Assembly: GCA_028685815.1 (NCBI GenBank) | Contig: JAQUDG010000017.1 | Span: forward strand, 1 to 32,402 | Direction of reading: 5' to 3' | Length of the DNA stretch: 32,402 nucleotides | DNA from: Desulfuromonas sp. | GTDB taxonomy: Bacteria; Desulfobacterota; Desulfuromonadia; Desulfuromonadales; Desulfuromonadaceae | Shown here: positions 1 to 9,953 of the stretch, in pieces | How positions within the stretch are numbered: the first letter of the stretch is position 1 | Layout of the letters: each line of letters starts with the position of its first letter | Notes under the pieces: model-generated | Told to the model about the DNA's origin: nothing | Databases searched by the model: none | What the model saw: the letters and a program-made list of their open reading frames with translations, nothing else | Program-made: the position numbers and the translations under genes

Positions 1-92
1 GGAAAGGTTCTTTTATATGATATTTATGGAGAAGAAAAAAGGGAAATTGTTTCTTTTGATAAAATTTCAAACAATATAAAAAATGCAGTACT
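1..92 (+). other. AT-rich segment encoding a fragment resembling the N-terminal part of a class A penicillin-binding protein; probably a foreign or chimeric end
   Basis: Frame 1 reads GKVLLYDIYGEEKREIVSFDKISNNIKNAV, similar in pattern to the region just before the ED..F..H motif of PBP1A-type transglycosylases. Composition differs sharply from the adjoining sequence. Confidence 0.45.
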
Positions 93-908
93 CCCTTCGC
101 CTAGCATACGGCGCAATACGCGCAACTCTTCCGCACGTGGGTGCGCGCGCCCTTCGGTACGCCAAGCCAATTGCAGCGTAAGCTGCGAATCAGAGTCATG
201 AACCCAGTCCACCTCCGGACCGGAAAGGGGGTGAGATGGAGCTGCCACTTCCGGCACAGGATTGGTTCGCGCTTCCCATGCGCCGAAATGCTCCGCTACC
301 GCCTGCTGCACCGCTTGCGGTTCTACCGGCCCGGCCACACTTATCACCATGTTGTCCGGCGTATAATGCTGATGATACCAGCTCTCCACCTCTTTATTCC
401 CAAAGGTGCGGATGGTGGCAGGGGTTCCGATCACCGTCTGAGCCAGCGGGTGTTCCTGCCACAACAGGCGTGCCATGCGGTTGTCCGCACAGACATCTGC
501 ACCAACTTCGTTAAAATCCCCCAGGGCCTCCTCAATAACGATAGCGCGTTCGATTTCAAGATAAAGAAACTTGGGGGTACGCAGCATTATGCTGAATAGC
601 TCCAGTCCCCCAGCAACCGCGTCAGGGTGTACCCGCGCAAAATAACTGGTTGATTCAGCATCGGTACCGGCGTTAATGCCACTACCGAGTTGTTCGAAGG
701 CCTGCTCCAACGCCGGACCAGAAGAGTAGCGGGAGTTGCCACGAAACATCATGTGTTCGACAAAATGTGACAACCCGGATTGGGCTGGACTCTCGTAGCG
801 GCTGCCAACCTTGACGTAGCAGATTATCTCGACACTATGGAGATAGCTGAGGGGAGCAACGACTAGTTCAAGGCCGTTATCTAGGGTAGTGCGTTGATAT
901 TCTGGCAT
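88..908 (-). CDS. M16-family zinc peptidase (insulinase/processing-peptidase-like), 3' end truncated at the left edge
   Basis: Translation from ATG at 908 (MPEYQRTTLDNGLELVVAPL...) contains the M16 zinc motif HxxEH (HFVEHMMFRG). Homology-like sequence stops at ...RRMLGEGSTA near nt 88-95 and is followed by unrelated residues. Confidence 0.85.
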
Positions 909-983
909 GTTTATCCTGAAAAAAGGGGGCAACTCCTGCGGATGAAAACCACACGGTTTAGAGCATTTGTAAACGACATGATA

Positions 984-1019
984 CACAAGGGGAGCCTGCC
1001 GCGACAGACTCCCCTTGTG
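984..1019. repeat. Inverted repeat with perfect 11-bp arms (CACAAGGGGAG / CTCCCCTTGTG) between hemB and the M16 gene
   Basis: Arms read directly at 984-994 and 1009-1019. No T-tract follows on the minus strand. Confidence 0.8.
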
Positions 1020-1063
1020 CATAACGTTCTCCGGCCTTCACCGGTTTTCTCTTGAATAAACTC

Positions 1064-2041
1064 TTAACTGTCTTGTAGCAGGCGCGCAGCCTCTTTGGCG
1101 TGATAGGTGATGATCAGATCCGCGCCGGCACGTTTGAATCCGATCAGGGTCTCCATAACCACCTTGTCATGGTCAATCCACCCTTGCGCCGCGGCGGCTT
1201 TTACCATCGAATACTCGCCGGAGACATTGTAGACCACCAGGGGCAGATCAAAACGCTCCTTGATATCGCGGATAATATCCATATACGCCAGCGCTGGCTT
1301 TACCATCAGAAAATCAGCACATTCTTCCACATCAAGGGCCGCTTCGCGGATCGCTTCGAGCCGGTTGGCCGAATCCATCTGGTAGCTGCGTCGATCTCCA
1401 AACTGTGGGGTTGAATCAGCGGCATCGCGGAAAGGCCCATAATAGGCGCTGGCGTATTTTACTGCATAGCTCATGATGGGGATGTGACTGAAACCGTTGT
1501 CATCCAGAGTCTCGCGCAGGGCGGCGATGCGTCCGTCCATCATATCGCTGGGGGCCACGATGTCAGCCCCGGCCTGCGCGTGCGACAGCGCTTCAGCAGC
1601 CAGCAGCTTCAGGGTGGAGTCGTTGTCCACGTCGCCATCCTTGATGACGCCACAGTGTCCATGGTCGGTATACTCACACATGCACACATCGGTGATGACC
1701 GTCAATTCCGGCACTTCCTGCTTTAAAGCGCGGATGGTGCGCTGAATGATGCCGGTGTCACTGTAGGCGTCCGTCCCCACCGAATCCTTACACTCGGGGA
1801 TACCGAACAAGACTACCGCCGGAATTCCTAGGGCATGCACTTCACGCGCCTCCTCCACCAGATTTTCGATGGAATGCTGATAGATGCCAGGCATGGAATG
1901 AATTTCTTTTTTGATATTTTCCCCGAAGGCGCTAAACATGGGGTAAATGAGATCATCGACGCGTAGATGATTTTCGCGCACCATACGGCGCAGGGTTTCA
2001 GTTTTGCGGGTACGCCGGGCGCGGTAGCGAGGGAAATACAT
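1064..2041 (-). CDS. hemB: Delta-aminolevulinic acid dehydratase (porphobilinogen synthase)
   Basis: 325 aa; [36 protein letters not shown]..., [17 protein letters not shown]..., [14 protein letters not shown]; characteristic HemB sequence. Confidence 0.97.
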   Translation of the reverse strand: MYFPRYRARRTRKTETLRRMVRENHLRVDDLIYPMFSAFGENIKKEIHSMPGIYQHSIENLVEEAREVHALGIPAVVLFGIPECKDSVGTDAYSDTGIIQRTIRALKQEVPELTVITDVCMCEYTDHGHCGVIKDGDVDNDSTLKLLAAEALSHAQAGADIVAPSDMMDGRIAALRETLDDNGFSHIPIMSYAVKYASAYYGPFRDAADSTPQFGDRRSYQMDSANRLEAIREAALDVEECADFLMVKPALAYMDIIRDIKERFDLPLVVYNVSGEYSMVKAAAAQGWIDHDKVVMETLIGFKRAGADLIITYHAKEAARLLQDS

Positions 2042-2108
2042 ATATCAAACTCCTGTGTTTGGGTTCACATTTGGGCTCTTGTTCGGATTCTTGGCCAGTC
2101 CCTACCGC

Positions 2109-2897
2109 TTACTCCTGCGCTGTCATAGCATCGACCAATCCAGCGATGGTATAAGGACAGGCTTCAAAAGCAAGGGGCAAGGCATACTCATGCATAGTAG
2201 CGCTGGTTATGGGGCCAATGGAAGCGTACTGCACCTTAGCGGGCACTTGCGCAAGGCGAGGTCCAAGCAGCGCTACATAGTTGTGTACTGCAGATGATGA
2301 GGTAAAGGTGACAATATCAATACCTCGCAGTAGAAGATCAAGGAGGGCGTCGGCCTTCCCAGTTGTAGCCACCGTACGATAGGCAACGGGAGCATCAACA
2401 AAGGCACCACGTTCTCTTAAGCCTGGCACTATGAGATCACGCGCCTGTTCCGCACGGGGGTAGAGCACTTTTAGTCCCGCGACCTCTGAGCCCTTAAGCA
2501 ACTCCAGCACTCCCTCAGCGGTATAGTCTGATGCCGGTGCAGTGGAGCTATGCCCCCAACGCTGCAAACAGTGTTGGGTCGAGGGGCCGACACTAACGAA
2601 ACGCAGTGTTTCTGGCACAGCGATACCGTGATCTTTTATATACTGCATGGCGATATTTACCGCGTTAACCGAAGTAAGCAAAAGGATATCGTAGGTGGGT
2701 AGTTGCGCCAGTGCTGCTTCGAGGAGATGCGGCTGTGTTGGGGGAACAATTTCTATAAGTGGAAACACCTTGACGTGCAGGCCAACCTGTTCCAAAGCGC
2801 TAACCATCTGCTGCGCCTGATGTTGGGGCCTTGTCACCAGCACGCAGGGGGCGAACACTTCCGCTGCAGTGGAGGCTGTGCCCGGTAGCACCTTCAT
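2109..2897 (-). CDS. hemD: Uroporphyrinogen-III synthase
   Basis: 262 aa; LVTRPQHQAQQMVSALEQVG..., LLTSVNAVNIAMQYI, VTFTSSSAVHNYVALLG; lies in a heme operon. Confidence 0.88.
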   Translation of the reverse strand: MKVLPGTASTAAEVFAPCVLVTRPQHQAQQMVSALEQVGLHVKVFPLIEIVPPTQPHLLEAALAQLPTYDILLLTSVNAVNIAMQYIKDHGIAVPETLRFVSVGPSTQHCLQRWGHSSTAPASDYTAEGVLELLKGSEVAGLKVLYPRAEQARDLIVPGLRERGAFVDAPVAYRTVATTGKADALLDLLLRGIDIVTFTSSSAVHNYVALLGPRLAQVPAKVQYASIGPITSATMHEYALPLAFEACPYTIAGLVDAMTAQE

Positions 2898-2898
2898 C

Positions 2899-4206
2899 TC
2901 AGTCTAGATCCATCTGCTTCATTTCCCCCTGCTCAGGAGGCTCAATCTTAAGCTCGAACAGTTCCTGCAGCGCATCCACGTATGGTTGGGCAGCCGCATC
3001 TTTTTGCGCTCTTTTTAGCCCCGCCGTGGGCTGATGGAGAATCTTGTTAACCAGTGCCTGACTCATGGCCTCAACAGCTTTGCGCCCTTGTTCGTCTAAG
3101 TTCTTAATCTGCCCCAGGGTTTTTTCCACTTCGCGCCGGCGCATACGCTCCATCTTCTGGCGCAACGCCACAATGGTGGGAACCACCTCCAAGCTGTTTA
3201 CCCAGCTATTGAACTGAAGCAGCTCTTGTTCTATGATCGCCTCTGCCGCAACCGCTTCCTTCTGGCGCTCATCTATATTGGCACTGACAACCCCCTGCAG
3301 GTCGTCCACGTCGTAGAGGTATACATTGCCGACATTGTTTACCCGTGGATCAATATCCCGCGGTACCGCAATATCGATAAAAAACATGGGCTTTTGCTTG
3401 CGCTGCCGCAAAGCCTGCTGCACCTCTTCGGGGTGAATAATAAAATTAGTGGCGCCAGTAGAAGAGAGGACGATATCCACTTGGTGTAGATGATCGGCAA
3501 AGTTATTAAACAACACCGCTCGCCCGCAGAATTCCTGCGCCAAAGCCTCTGCCCTAGCGAAGGTTCTGTTGGCGACCAGCACCTCTTTGACCCCATTATT
3601 GACAAAGTGGCGCGCCGCGAGCTCACACATCTCCCCGGCTCCGAGCAGCATGACCGTCTTGCCTTCGATGGTGTCAAAAATCTTGCGGGCCAACTCCACC
3701 GCAGCAAAAGCGACAGACACCGCATTCCCCGCAATGTTGGTTTCAGTGCGCACCCGCTTGGCCACCGAGAACGCCTTATGCAAAAACCGATTCATGATGA
3801 GGCCAACGCTCTGATGCTCTACCGCGTAGGCATATGCGTCCTTGATCTGTCCAAGGATCTGCGGTTCCCCTATCACCATGGAATCAAGGCTGGCCGCAAC
3901 CCGAAACATATGCCGCACCGCCGCATCCCCCTGGTGTGCATACAGGTGCTTGTTCAACTGTTCCGCATCGAGATTGTGGTAGCGCGCAAGGAAACCCCTG
4001 ACGGCCTCAATCCCCTGTGCACCCTGATCCGCGGCAGCATAGATCTCCACCCGATTGCAGGTAGAGACCACTACCACTTCAGCTATGCAGGGGATCTGCT
4101 TGAGCTGAGCCAGCGCGGTTCCGATGTGCTCGGGGGCAAACGCGACCGTTTCACGAATGGAAACCGGGGCGGTTTTATGACTTAAACCGACAACGAAAAT
4201 ATCCAT
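2899..4206 (-). CDS. hemA: Glutamyl-tRNA reductase
   Basis: 435 aa; MDIFVVGLSHKTAPVSIRE, VVVSTCNRVEIYA, GEPQILGQIKDAY, MLLGAGEMCELAARHF. Confidence 0.97.
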   Translation of the reverse strand: MDIFVVGLSHKTAPVSIRETVAFAPEHIGTALAQLKQIPCIAEVVVVSTCNRVEIYAAADQGAQGIEAVRGFLARYHNLDAEQLNKHLYAHQGDAAVRHMFRVAASLDSMVIGEPQILGQIKDAYAYAVEHQSVGLIMNRFLHKAFSVAKRVRTETNIAGNAVSVAFAAVELARKIFDTIEGKTVMLLGAGEMCELAARHFVNNGVKEVLVANRTFARAEALAQEFCGRAVLFNNFADHLHQVDIVLSSTGATNFIIHPEEVQQALRQRKQKPMFFIDIAVPRDIDPRVNNVGNVYLYDVDDLQGVVSANIDERQKEAVAAEAIIEQELLQFNSWVNSLEVVPTIVALRQKMERMRRREVEKTLGQIKNLDEQGRKAVEAMSQALVNKILHQPTAGLKRAQKDAAAQPYVDALQELFELKIEPPEQGEMKQMDLD

Positions 4207-4281
4207 ATATCTTTCCAGTTATCACCATAGGCAGGCAGTATGCATACTGCGTCCCTTAACGGTTGAGATTGACGTAAAACT

Positions 4282-5109
4282 TTATCCGGCCATGGTGCTG
4301 TAGCTGTGGAGCCCAGGAAGGAGAAGATTCACGCCGAGAAAGGTAAAGAGTAAAAAGCAAAACCCAATAATTGCAAAGATAGCCGCCCGGCGTCCGCGCC
4401 ATCCCACGGTGAGGCGCCCATGCAGCAACGCCGCATACAAAAACCAAGTTATCAGCGCCCAGGACTCTTTCGGATCCCAACTCCAGTAGGTACCCCACGC
4501 CGATTCTGCCCAAACCGCTCCGGAGATTATTCCCATGGTCATCAGTGGAAACCCAAATTTAAGACAGCGATAGTTGACCCGATCCAAAGTTTCGAGGGAA
4601 GGGAGACGGTAATGCAGAGCAGAGAACTTCTTGCTCTTGAGCATCCGTTCCTGAATTAGGTACAGAATAGCCGCAACAAAAGCCACGGTGAACACGGCGT
4701 TGCCCATAAAAGCCAGCCCCACATGCACCGGAAGCCAGAAGCTGTCTAGCGCTGGATTCAGATCCTGGGTTTGCATGGGCATGAGGCTGCCAAACAACAT
4801 AAATACAGTTACGATAGTAGATGTTACCGCAGCCATCACCTGCATGCGCATCTGTAAGTCAATCAGCATGAATACCCCAGCCAGGGCCCAAGCGAAAAAC
4901 GACAGGGATTCATGTAAATTGGTGACCGGAGTATATCCCGCTTCGAAATAGCGCACTGTAAGGGTGATGGTGTGAACCCCGAAGGCAAGCAGCAGAAACA
5001 GCCTCGATCTACTTCTGTCATTCTTCCGATTGCGTACCACTGCCACCAACGACAGCAGGGTCACAGCGGCGTACATCAGCAATGCAACCTTGTACAGCAG
5101 GATACTCAT
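4282..5109 (-). CDS. Cytochrome c biogenesis protein, CcsA/HemX/ResC-like (CcmC-type tryptophan-rich domain)
   Basis: Multi-TM protein with WGTYWSWDPKESWALITW WWD-domain motif. ATG at 5109 with GGAGGGAG upstream; immediately upstream of hemA. Confidence 0.9.
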   Translation of the reverse strand: MSILLYKVALLMYAAVTLLSLVAVVRNRKNDRSRSRLFLLLAFGVHTITLTVRYFEAGYTPVTNLHESLSFFAWALAGVFMLIDLQMRMQVMAAVTSTIVTVFMLFGSLMPMQTQDLNPALDSFWLPVHVGLAFMGNAVFTVAFVAAILYLIQERMLKSKKFSALHYRLPSLETLDRVNYRCLKFGFPLMTMGIISGAVWAESAWGTYWSWDPKESWALITWFLYAALLHGRLTVGWRGRRAAIFAIIGFCFLLFTFLGVNLLLPGLHSYSTMAG

Positions 5110-5212
5110 GTTCTCCCTCCTCGGGTGTGCATCTGAATTACATTCAATAGCATTCCAATGTGTAGTTTTTGCCCAACCCACCCTGTCAGTTTAAAAAACA
5201 ACCACGGAGGGC

Positions 5213-5242
5213 ATTCTAGGCGTGCATGAAAAACGGTGTCAA
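5213..5242 (-). promoter_or_regulatory. Predicted sigma70-type promoter for the ccsA-hemA-hemD-hemB operon
   Basis: Minus strand reads TTGACA - 18 nt - TAGAAT, about 100 nt upstream of the ccsA-like start. Confidence 0.65.
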
Positions 5243-5248
5243 CCCAAT

Positions 5249-5821
5249 TTAAAAACCAAACAACTCTGCTTCCACCATTTCGCACATAACATTGCCATAA
5301 TACAGAAGCGCTTCGGCTCCGCGCGCCAGCGAGGGTGCTTCCAAAGCTATTACCGTGTCGGCACCTGCTTCGATCCAAGGCTGTGCGTCTGCGGCGGACA
5401 GAACCAGCGTAGCACAGTTCAGCTCTCGTGCAGCTTCCACCCCAGCCAACAGCGCCGCGCTGACCTCGGCGGTAATGAACATCACCATATCGCCGCTCCG
5501 TGCTGTGGCTTGGATACGAGCAGTATAGAATTGCTCAAAGGCATTTGCGCTACTCAACGCCGCAATCAAACCTGCATTTCCGCTAAGAGATAAGGCGGGC
5601 AGAGGGGGGCGCTCTATTTCAGGATTGTGCATAAATGCCTGCGCGATGGTATCACCTACTCCCATCATGGTCCCAGCGGCAACAATAACAAGATGCCCCC
5701 CTGACGCAAACGTCTGTGCCAACTGGCGCGCGCTGAGCTCGAGTTGCTCTGCATACTGCACCAGCGACTGTTCTAATACGGCGGTATGCTGCTGCAGAGT
5801 TTCTATAACTCTATCTGACAT
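5249..5821 (-). CDS. SIS-domain protein (GmhA/DiaA-like phosphosugar isomerase family)
   Basis: 190 aa; N-terminal helix, then GGHLVIVAAGTMMGVGDTIAQAF and SGDMVMFITAEVSAALLAGVEAARELNCATLVLSA, typical of the SIS fold. Confidence 0.75.
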   Translation of the reverse strand: MSDRVIETLQQHTAVLEQSLVQYAEQLELSARQLAQTFASGGHLVIVAAGTMMGVGDTIAQAFMHNPEIERPPLPALSLSGNAGLIAALSSANAFEQFYTARIQATARSGDMVMFITAEVSAALLAGVEAARELNCATLVLSAADAQPWIEAGADTVIALEAPSLARGAEALLYYGNVMCEMVEAELFGF

Positions 5822-6146
5822 AGGCAGTGCCCCTTTTTATTTCTCTTTTTTTGTCCTTTTTACCTACCCTTGGCAACGCTCCGAGCAAACCACGGCATGG
5901 TCGCACGAGAGCAGCGGGTAAGAACAATCTGATTTGGCCTTGCATTTTTCGGACGATATCCTATCATTGGACGCAGATAGTTATCCACTTGGAAAGTACT
6001 GGGAGTTGCCCATCTTTCGGTTCTTTAAGTTTATCACACCCCGCCGGTTTCGGCATGTAGGTATGCTACCTTCACAACACATGCTGCAACGCAAAGGCAA
6101 TGTCTACGTGGGGTCTGCATTCAAACCAACGCAAAGGAGTTTAAAC

Positions 6147-6476
6147 ATGGCCAGCGACAAGGTTTTAGAGTTCACTGACGCAAATTTTGACACTGAGGTT
6201 CTTAAAGCTACAGAGCCGGTGCTTGTAGACTTTTGGGCCACGTGGTGTGCCCCATGCAAAGCGCTGACCCCTGTAATTGACGACCTTGCGACTGAATTTG
6301 ACGGCAAGGTTAAAATTGGCAAGGTCAATGTAGATGACAACCCTGAGACTCCGGGTAAATATGGGGTGCGTGGCATCCCGACCTTGGTGTTATTTAAGGG
6401 CGGCAAAGTTGTGGATCAACTCGTAGGAGCGGTTCCCAAAAGTCAGCTGCAAGATCTGATCAAAAAAGGGCTTTAA
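6147..6476 (+). CDS. trxA: Thioredoxin
   Basis: Translation from ATG 6147 (AAAGGAG RBS at 6133-6139): MASDKVLEFTDANFDTEVLKATEPVLVDFWATWCAPCKALTPVID... with a WCAPCK active site. Confidence 0.96.
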   Translation: MASDKVLEFTDANFDTEVLKATEPVLVDFWATWCAPCKALTPVIDDLATEFDGKVKIGKVNVDDNPETPGKYGVRGIPTLVLFKGGKVVDQLVGAVPKSQLQDLIKKGL

Positions 6477-6500
6477 TAACTAACCCAACAAATTCTCTTC

Positions 6501-6535
6501 AAAGGGCTCGCTTTATCGCGGGCCTTTTTTTATTC
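6501..6535 (+). terminator. Rho-independent terminator after thioredoxin
   Basis: AAAGGGCTCG...CGGGCCTTTTTTT: about 10-bp stem with two G-U pairs and a T-run, just after the stop codon. Confidence 0.75.
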
Positions 6536-7036
6536 CTCACCGTCCTGTATTTCTGCAGCCTTGCGCAATAAGGTAAATATCTGGCGGTAGCATTTTTTAT
6601 CCTCCGGTCCCTGGTAACCATGCAGCAGTTTATCCAATGCTCCCATATCCAGGGCTGGCAACGCCTGAGCTATTTCACTTTGTACCTCAACACGCCGCTT
6701 AGGATCACACAACCCCTCACGCCAGTTCTCCAGCGCATGGAAGTGGCTGTTATCCTCCAGTTGCTGCTGCGACACGCCGTGATGAAAGCGGCGAATAGTC
6801 TCCAACTGCTCGCTATCATTACGCAACAGCCCCGCAAGATGTTTTATTTCACGCTTCCGCGCCCCCTTGCGCAGATCGCGCGCTCGCTCCACAATGGTCA
6901 ACAGCTGGGGCTCGAGCTTCAGGCGACCGACACTCGCCGCCGGCATCTCCACCAAGTCGCGGGCCAGCTCCTCTATCTCCTGTGCCTGGCGTTTGAGCGC
7001 CGTTTTACTCGGAACTTGAAGACCTTGCTCGTCCAT
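6530..7036 (-). CDS. YjgA/DarP family (DUF615) ribosome-associated protein
   Basis: SKTALKRQAQEIEELARDLVEM..., GARKREIKHLAGLLRND, KKCYRQIFTLLRKAAE; matches the DUF615 pattern. Confidence 0.85.
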   Translation of the reverse strand: MDEQGLQVPSKTALKRQAQEIEELARDLVEMPAASVGRLKLEPQLLTIVERARDLRKGARKREIKHLAGLLRNDSEQLETIRRFHHGVSQQQLEDNSHFHALENWREGLCDPKRRVEVQSEIAQALPALDMGALDKLLHGYQGPEDKKCYRQIFTLLRKAAEIQDGEE

Positions 7037-7042
7037 CTGAAT

Positions 7043-7492
7043 TTAAAACTCCTTTTTGCTGTCAAGCAACATAGTAACCGGACCATCGTTACTTAACTCT
7101 ACCTGCATATCCGCCTGAAACACTCCAGTGGCCACTTCGATATCCATGCCACGTAACCTGCCTACCACTGCTTCATACAGGGCGTTGGCCTGCTCACAGG
7201 GTGCAGCCTGTGAAAATCCGGGTCTGCGCCCCTGGCGACAATCACCCAGCAGGGTAAATTGGGATACCACCAGCGCCGCCCCCCCAACCTGCGCCAGACT
7301 CAGATTCATTTTATCCTCAGCATCAGGGAAGATGCGCAGTCCGGCAATTTTAGTCGCCATATATTCCACATCGGCCTGAGTATCCGCGTGCCCTACCCCC
7401 AGCAAAACCACCAGACCGCGCCCAATACTGCCGACCTGTGTTTCGTCAACCGTCACCTTGGCTCGCGTTACCCGCTGGATTACTGCGCGCAT
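7043..7492 (-). CDS. dtd: D-aminoacyl-tRNA deacylase
   Basis: [33 protein letters not shown]..., [33 protein letters not shown]. Start at the internal Met preferred over the ORF Met at 7513. Confidence 0.95.
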   Translation of the reverse strand: MRAVIQRVTRAKVTVDETQVGSIGRGLVVLLGVGHADTQADVEYMATKIAGLRIFPDAEDKMNLSLAQVGGAALVVSQFTLLGDCRQGRRPGFSQAAPCEQANALYEAVVGRLRGMDIEVATGVFQADMQVELSNDGPVTMLLDSKKEF

Positions 7493-8142
7493 CGCTGCCT
7501 CTTCTTGCGCCAAGATTTAATAACCTCAGCGGCATGTCTGGCGCTAGGCACCACCGCATCGATATCTGCGACATCACTTTGCGCTGCGGAATCAACCAGA
7601 ATCGTAGCCATGTTTAGCCGCGCCGCCGTACGCAGATTGGGGAGTGAATCTTCCACCATGATGCATTCGTCCCCGCGCATACCGCTGTGCGCCAAGGCGG
7701 CACGGTATGGATCTGGCTGCGGCTTAGGTACATAGTTGCTGATTCGAATATCGTAAATATGTTCAAAACAATCTGCGATATCTAGGCAACTCAACACCCG
7801 CCGTGCGTGATCGGATGAGCCGTTGGTAAATACAAAGCACCGCTCCGGCAGAGTGCACAGGGAATGTTTGAGTTCAGGATTTGGCCCCAATCGACTTGAC
7901 ACATCGATGTCGTGTACATATTCAAGATAGTGCTCGGCATCGGTGCCATACTCATGCATCAACCCCCGCAGGGTGACGCCGTACTTGTCCCAGTAATGGC
8001 GCCGAAGATAATCAACTCGGCTGGTTTCAATCCCCACCACATCGCGCATGTAGGAATTGATCCTGACGTCGATAAGACCAAACAGATCACTTTCAGCAGC
8101 GTACAAGGTATTGTCGAGATCGAAAAATACCGCTTTCATCAA
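7480..8142 (-). CDS. HAD-superfamily hydrolase, pyrimidine 5'-nucleotidase type
   Basis: [21 protein letters not shown]..., [42 protein letters not shown]. Confidence 0.88.
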   Translation of the reverse strand: MMKAVFFDLDNTLYAAESDLFGLIDVRINSYMRDVVGIETSRVDYLRRHYWDKYGVTLRGLMHEYGTDAEHYLEYVHDIDVSSRLGPNPELKHSLCTLPERCFVFTNGSSDHARRVLSCLDIADCFEHIYDIRISNYVPKPQPDPYRAALAHSGMRGDECIMVEDSLPNLRTAARLNMATILVDSAAQSDVADIDAVVPSARHAAEVIKSWRKKRQRCAQ

Positions 8143-9014
8143 CGCTCTCCATGTGGATCATTCGGGCCATGTGAGCCATGAGGGGAATATTCACCCTGGA
8201 ACACCTCCGTGGCACCTCCAGTCATATGGACGCTACCACCTGGGGTGTATTCCATCTGCAGATCACCGCCGCGAAGGTGATTGACAATGCTCCGCTCGGT
8301 GCGCTCGGTAAGATAAGCGGCCACCACCACTGCCGAAGCCCCGGTGCCACATGCCAGGGTTTCACCGGCTCCTCGTTCCCAGGTGCGTTGCTTGACTGCG
8401 GTACGGGATAAAATCTCCACAAATTCAACATTGGTGCGCTCAGGAAAGCTCTTGTGCACTTCAAGCAGTGGTCCCCATTTTTCGACCAGAAACGCCTCAA
8501 CATCGGGGACAAACACTACACAATGTGGATTGCCCATGGACACGCAACACACTTCAAATGTTTCGCCCCCAACCTTAAGCTCTACATTCAGCGCCTGGGT
8601 GTCTGGATCCCCTTGCATGGGGATATCTCCCCGCCGCAATTGGGGTGTGCCCATATCGACCAGTGCTTTTTCTACTTTTCCATCTGCACCGGGCACCACT
8701 TGAATGGTGCGAATGCCGGCTGCGGTTTCAATTCGGATGGTGGTATCAGGTACGCGCTGGCGATCGTACAGATATTTAGCCACGCAGCGGATTCCGTTAC
8801 CGCACATCTGCGCTTCAGAACCATCGGCATTGAACATCCGCATCCGCGCGTCGGCGACCTCTGAAGGCATAATGAGGATCAACCCATCCGAGCCTATACC
8901 GAAATGACGCGAGCTCACCTCAACAGCAAGGGCACTGGGGTTATCAACCTGCTCTATGGAGGTATCTACATACACGTAATCGTTACCGGCACCATGCATT
9001 TTCACAAACTGCAT
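8139..9014 (-). CDS. dapF: Diaminopimelate epimerase
   Basis: MQFVKMHGAGNDYVYVD..., MRMFNADGSEAQMCGNGIRCVAKYLYD, ERGAGETLACGTGASAVVVAA. Confidence 0.97.
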   Translation of the reverse strand: MQFVKMHGAGNDYVYVDTSIEQVDNPSALAVEVSSRHFGIGSDGLILIMPSEVADARMRMFNADGSEAQMCGNGIRCVAKYLYDRQRVPDTTIRIETAAGIRTIQVVPGADGKVEKALVDMGTPQLRRGDIPMQGDPDTQALNVELKVGGETFEVCCVSMGNPHCVVFVPDVEAFLVEKWGPLLEVHKSFPERTNVEFVEILSRTAVKQRTWERGAGETLACGTGASAVVVAAYLTERTERSIVNHLRGGDLQMEYTPGGSVHMTGGATEVFQGEYSPHGSHGPNDPHGER

Positions 9015-9073
9015 ATCAGAATCTCCCCCTATCTTCCCTAGCAAGCCAACCACTAACGGCAGTAACGCCCCCG

Positions 9074-9886
9074 CTAGTCATCTATGTTAATTTCTTCACT
9101 ACTTATCACCTCGGTATCCGCCAGCACATCATTCCAACCGCGCTTGTTGGCGGAAAACCAAATCAGCATATATCCATACCCAAGACACAACGCGGAAACA
9201 AACCCACCACATGTCCGCAACAGTACTTGGGTCAAGCTCAGAGGTTCTCCATCAATGGATACCACCCGAACATGGGTCAACATCTTCCCCAGCGTCTGTC
9301 CATTCATGTAGTGGAATATGTTGAAATATCCAAGTGCAATTAGGATAAACAGCAGATAAAAACCACCCCTAACGCCAGGATTATTCAGAAGCGGGTCAAA
9401 AAACGGGGTCTGAGGTTCCCAGAGGAGTTTGTCCACCAGCACATAGAATAAAAGCCATGTTCCCAGTATAGCAGCTATGTCAACCACTGATGCGACGAAA
9501 CGCCGCGTCACAATGGAGTAAGACTTCCCTACAACTGGCTTGAACACAACGGGCTTGGGCGTACCCCTATCCATCTCACGCTTATCCTCTGCACCCCAAA
9601 GCAGAAACAAATCCTCAGGAGTTAAAGCGGGCGCGTACTGCGACAATGGATCCGTAGCTGCCCATTTTGATTCAACTTTTGTTTGTAACTTAGGTGTCGC
9701 CTCTAGCTGGGCATCTGTCGTGGGGATAACTTCTTGAGTTAAGGCTTCATTGATGGGCGTTTCTGCCGCTACGGCGCTGTCTGTGAGCGCACGAGACAGG
9801 GGACGTATTTCATGCAACTCCCTACCGCATGTTTTACACCTAGGCAGGTGGGCAAAGCTATTATAACCGCAATGAGGACAACGCAT
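9074..9886 (-). CDS. RDD-family membrane protein with N-terminal zinc ribbon
   Basis: N-terminus MRCPHCGYNSFAHLPRCKTCGRELHE; C-terminal TM segments with RRFVASVVDIAAILG and NGQTLGKMLTHVRVVSIDGEPLS, typical of RDD domains. Confidence 0.82.
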   Translation of the reverse strand: MRCPHCGYNSFAHLPRCKTCGRELHEIRPLSRALTDSAVAAETPINEALTQEVIPTTDAQLEATPKLQTKVESKWAATDPLSQYAPALTPEDLFLLWGAEDKREMDRGTPKPVVFKPVVGKSYSIVTRRFVASVVDIAAILGTWLLFYVLVDKLLWEPQTPFFDPLLNNPGVRGGFYLLFILIALGYFNIFHYMNGQTLGKMLTHVRVVSIDGEPLSLTQVLLRTCGGFVSALCLGYGYMLIWFSANKRGWNDVLADTEVISSEEINIDD

Positions 9887-9953
9887 ACCTTCTCCATTTT
9901 ATGCACCACTCCACCAGCATTTGCGTAGGTTTCGCACAGGTGCTGTAGAGACT

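Noticed and set aside
3490-4185. 231-aa plus-strand ORF
   Set aside because: Fully antisense to hemA, with low-complexity composition and no recognisable family; a shadow ORF.
5940-5967. TTGCAT-N16-TATCAT as a thioredoxin promoter
   Set aside because: The -35 matches only half of the consensus and it lies about 180 nt upstream; not enough to call.
5934-6146. N-terminal extension of the thioredoxin ORF
   Set aside because: The RBS and thioredoxin homology start at 6147; the upstream in-frame extension has no homology.
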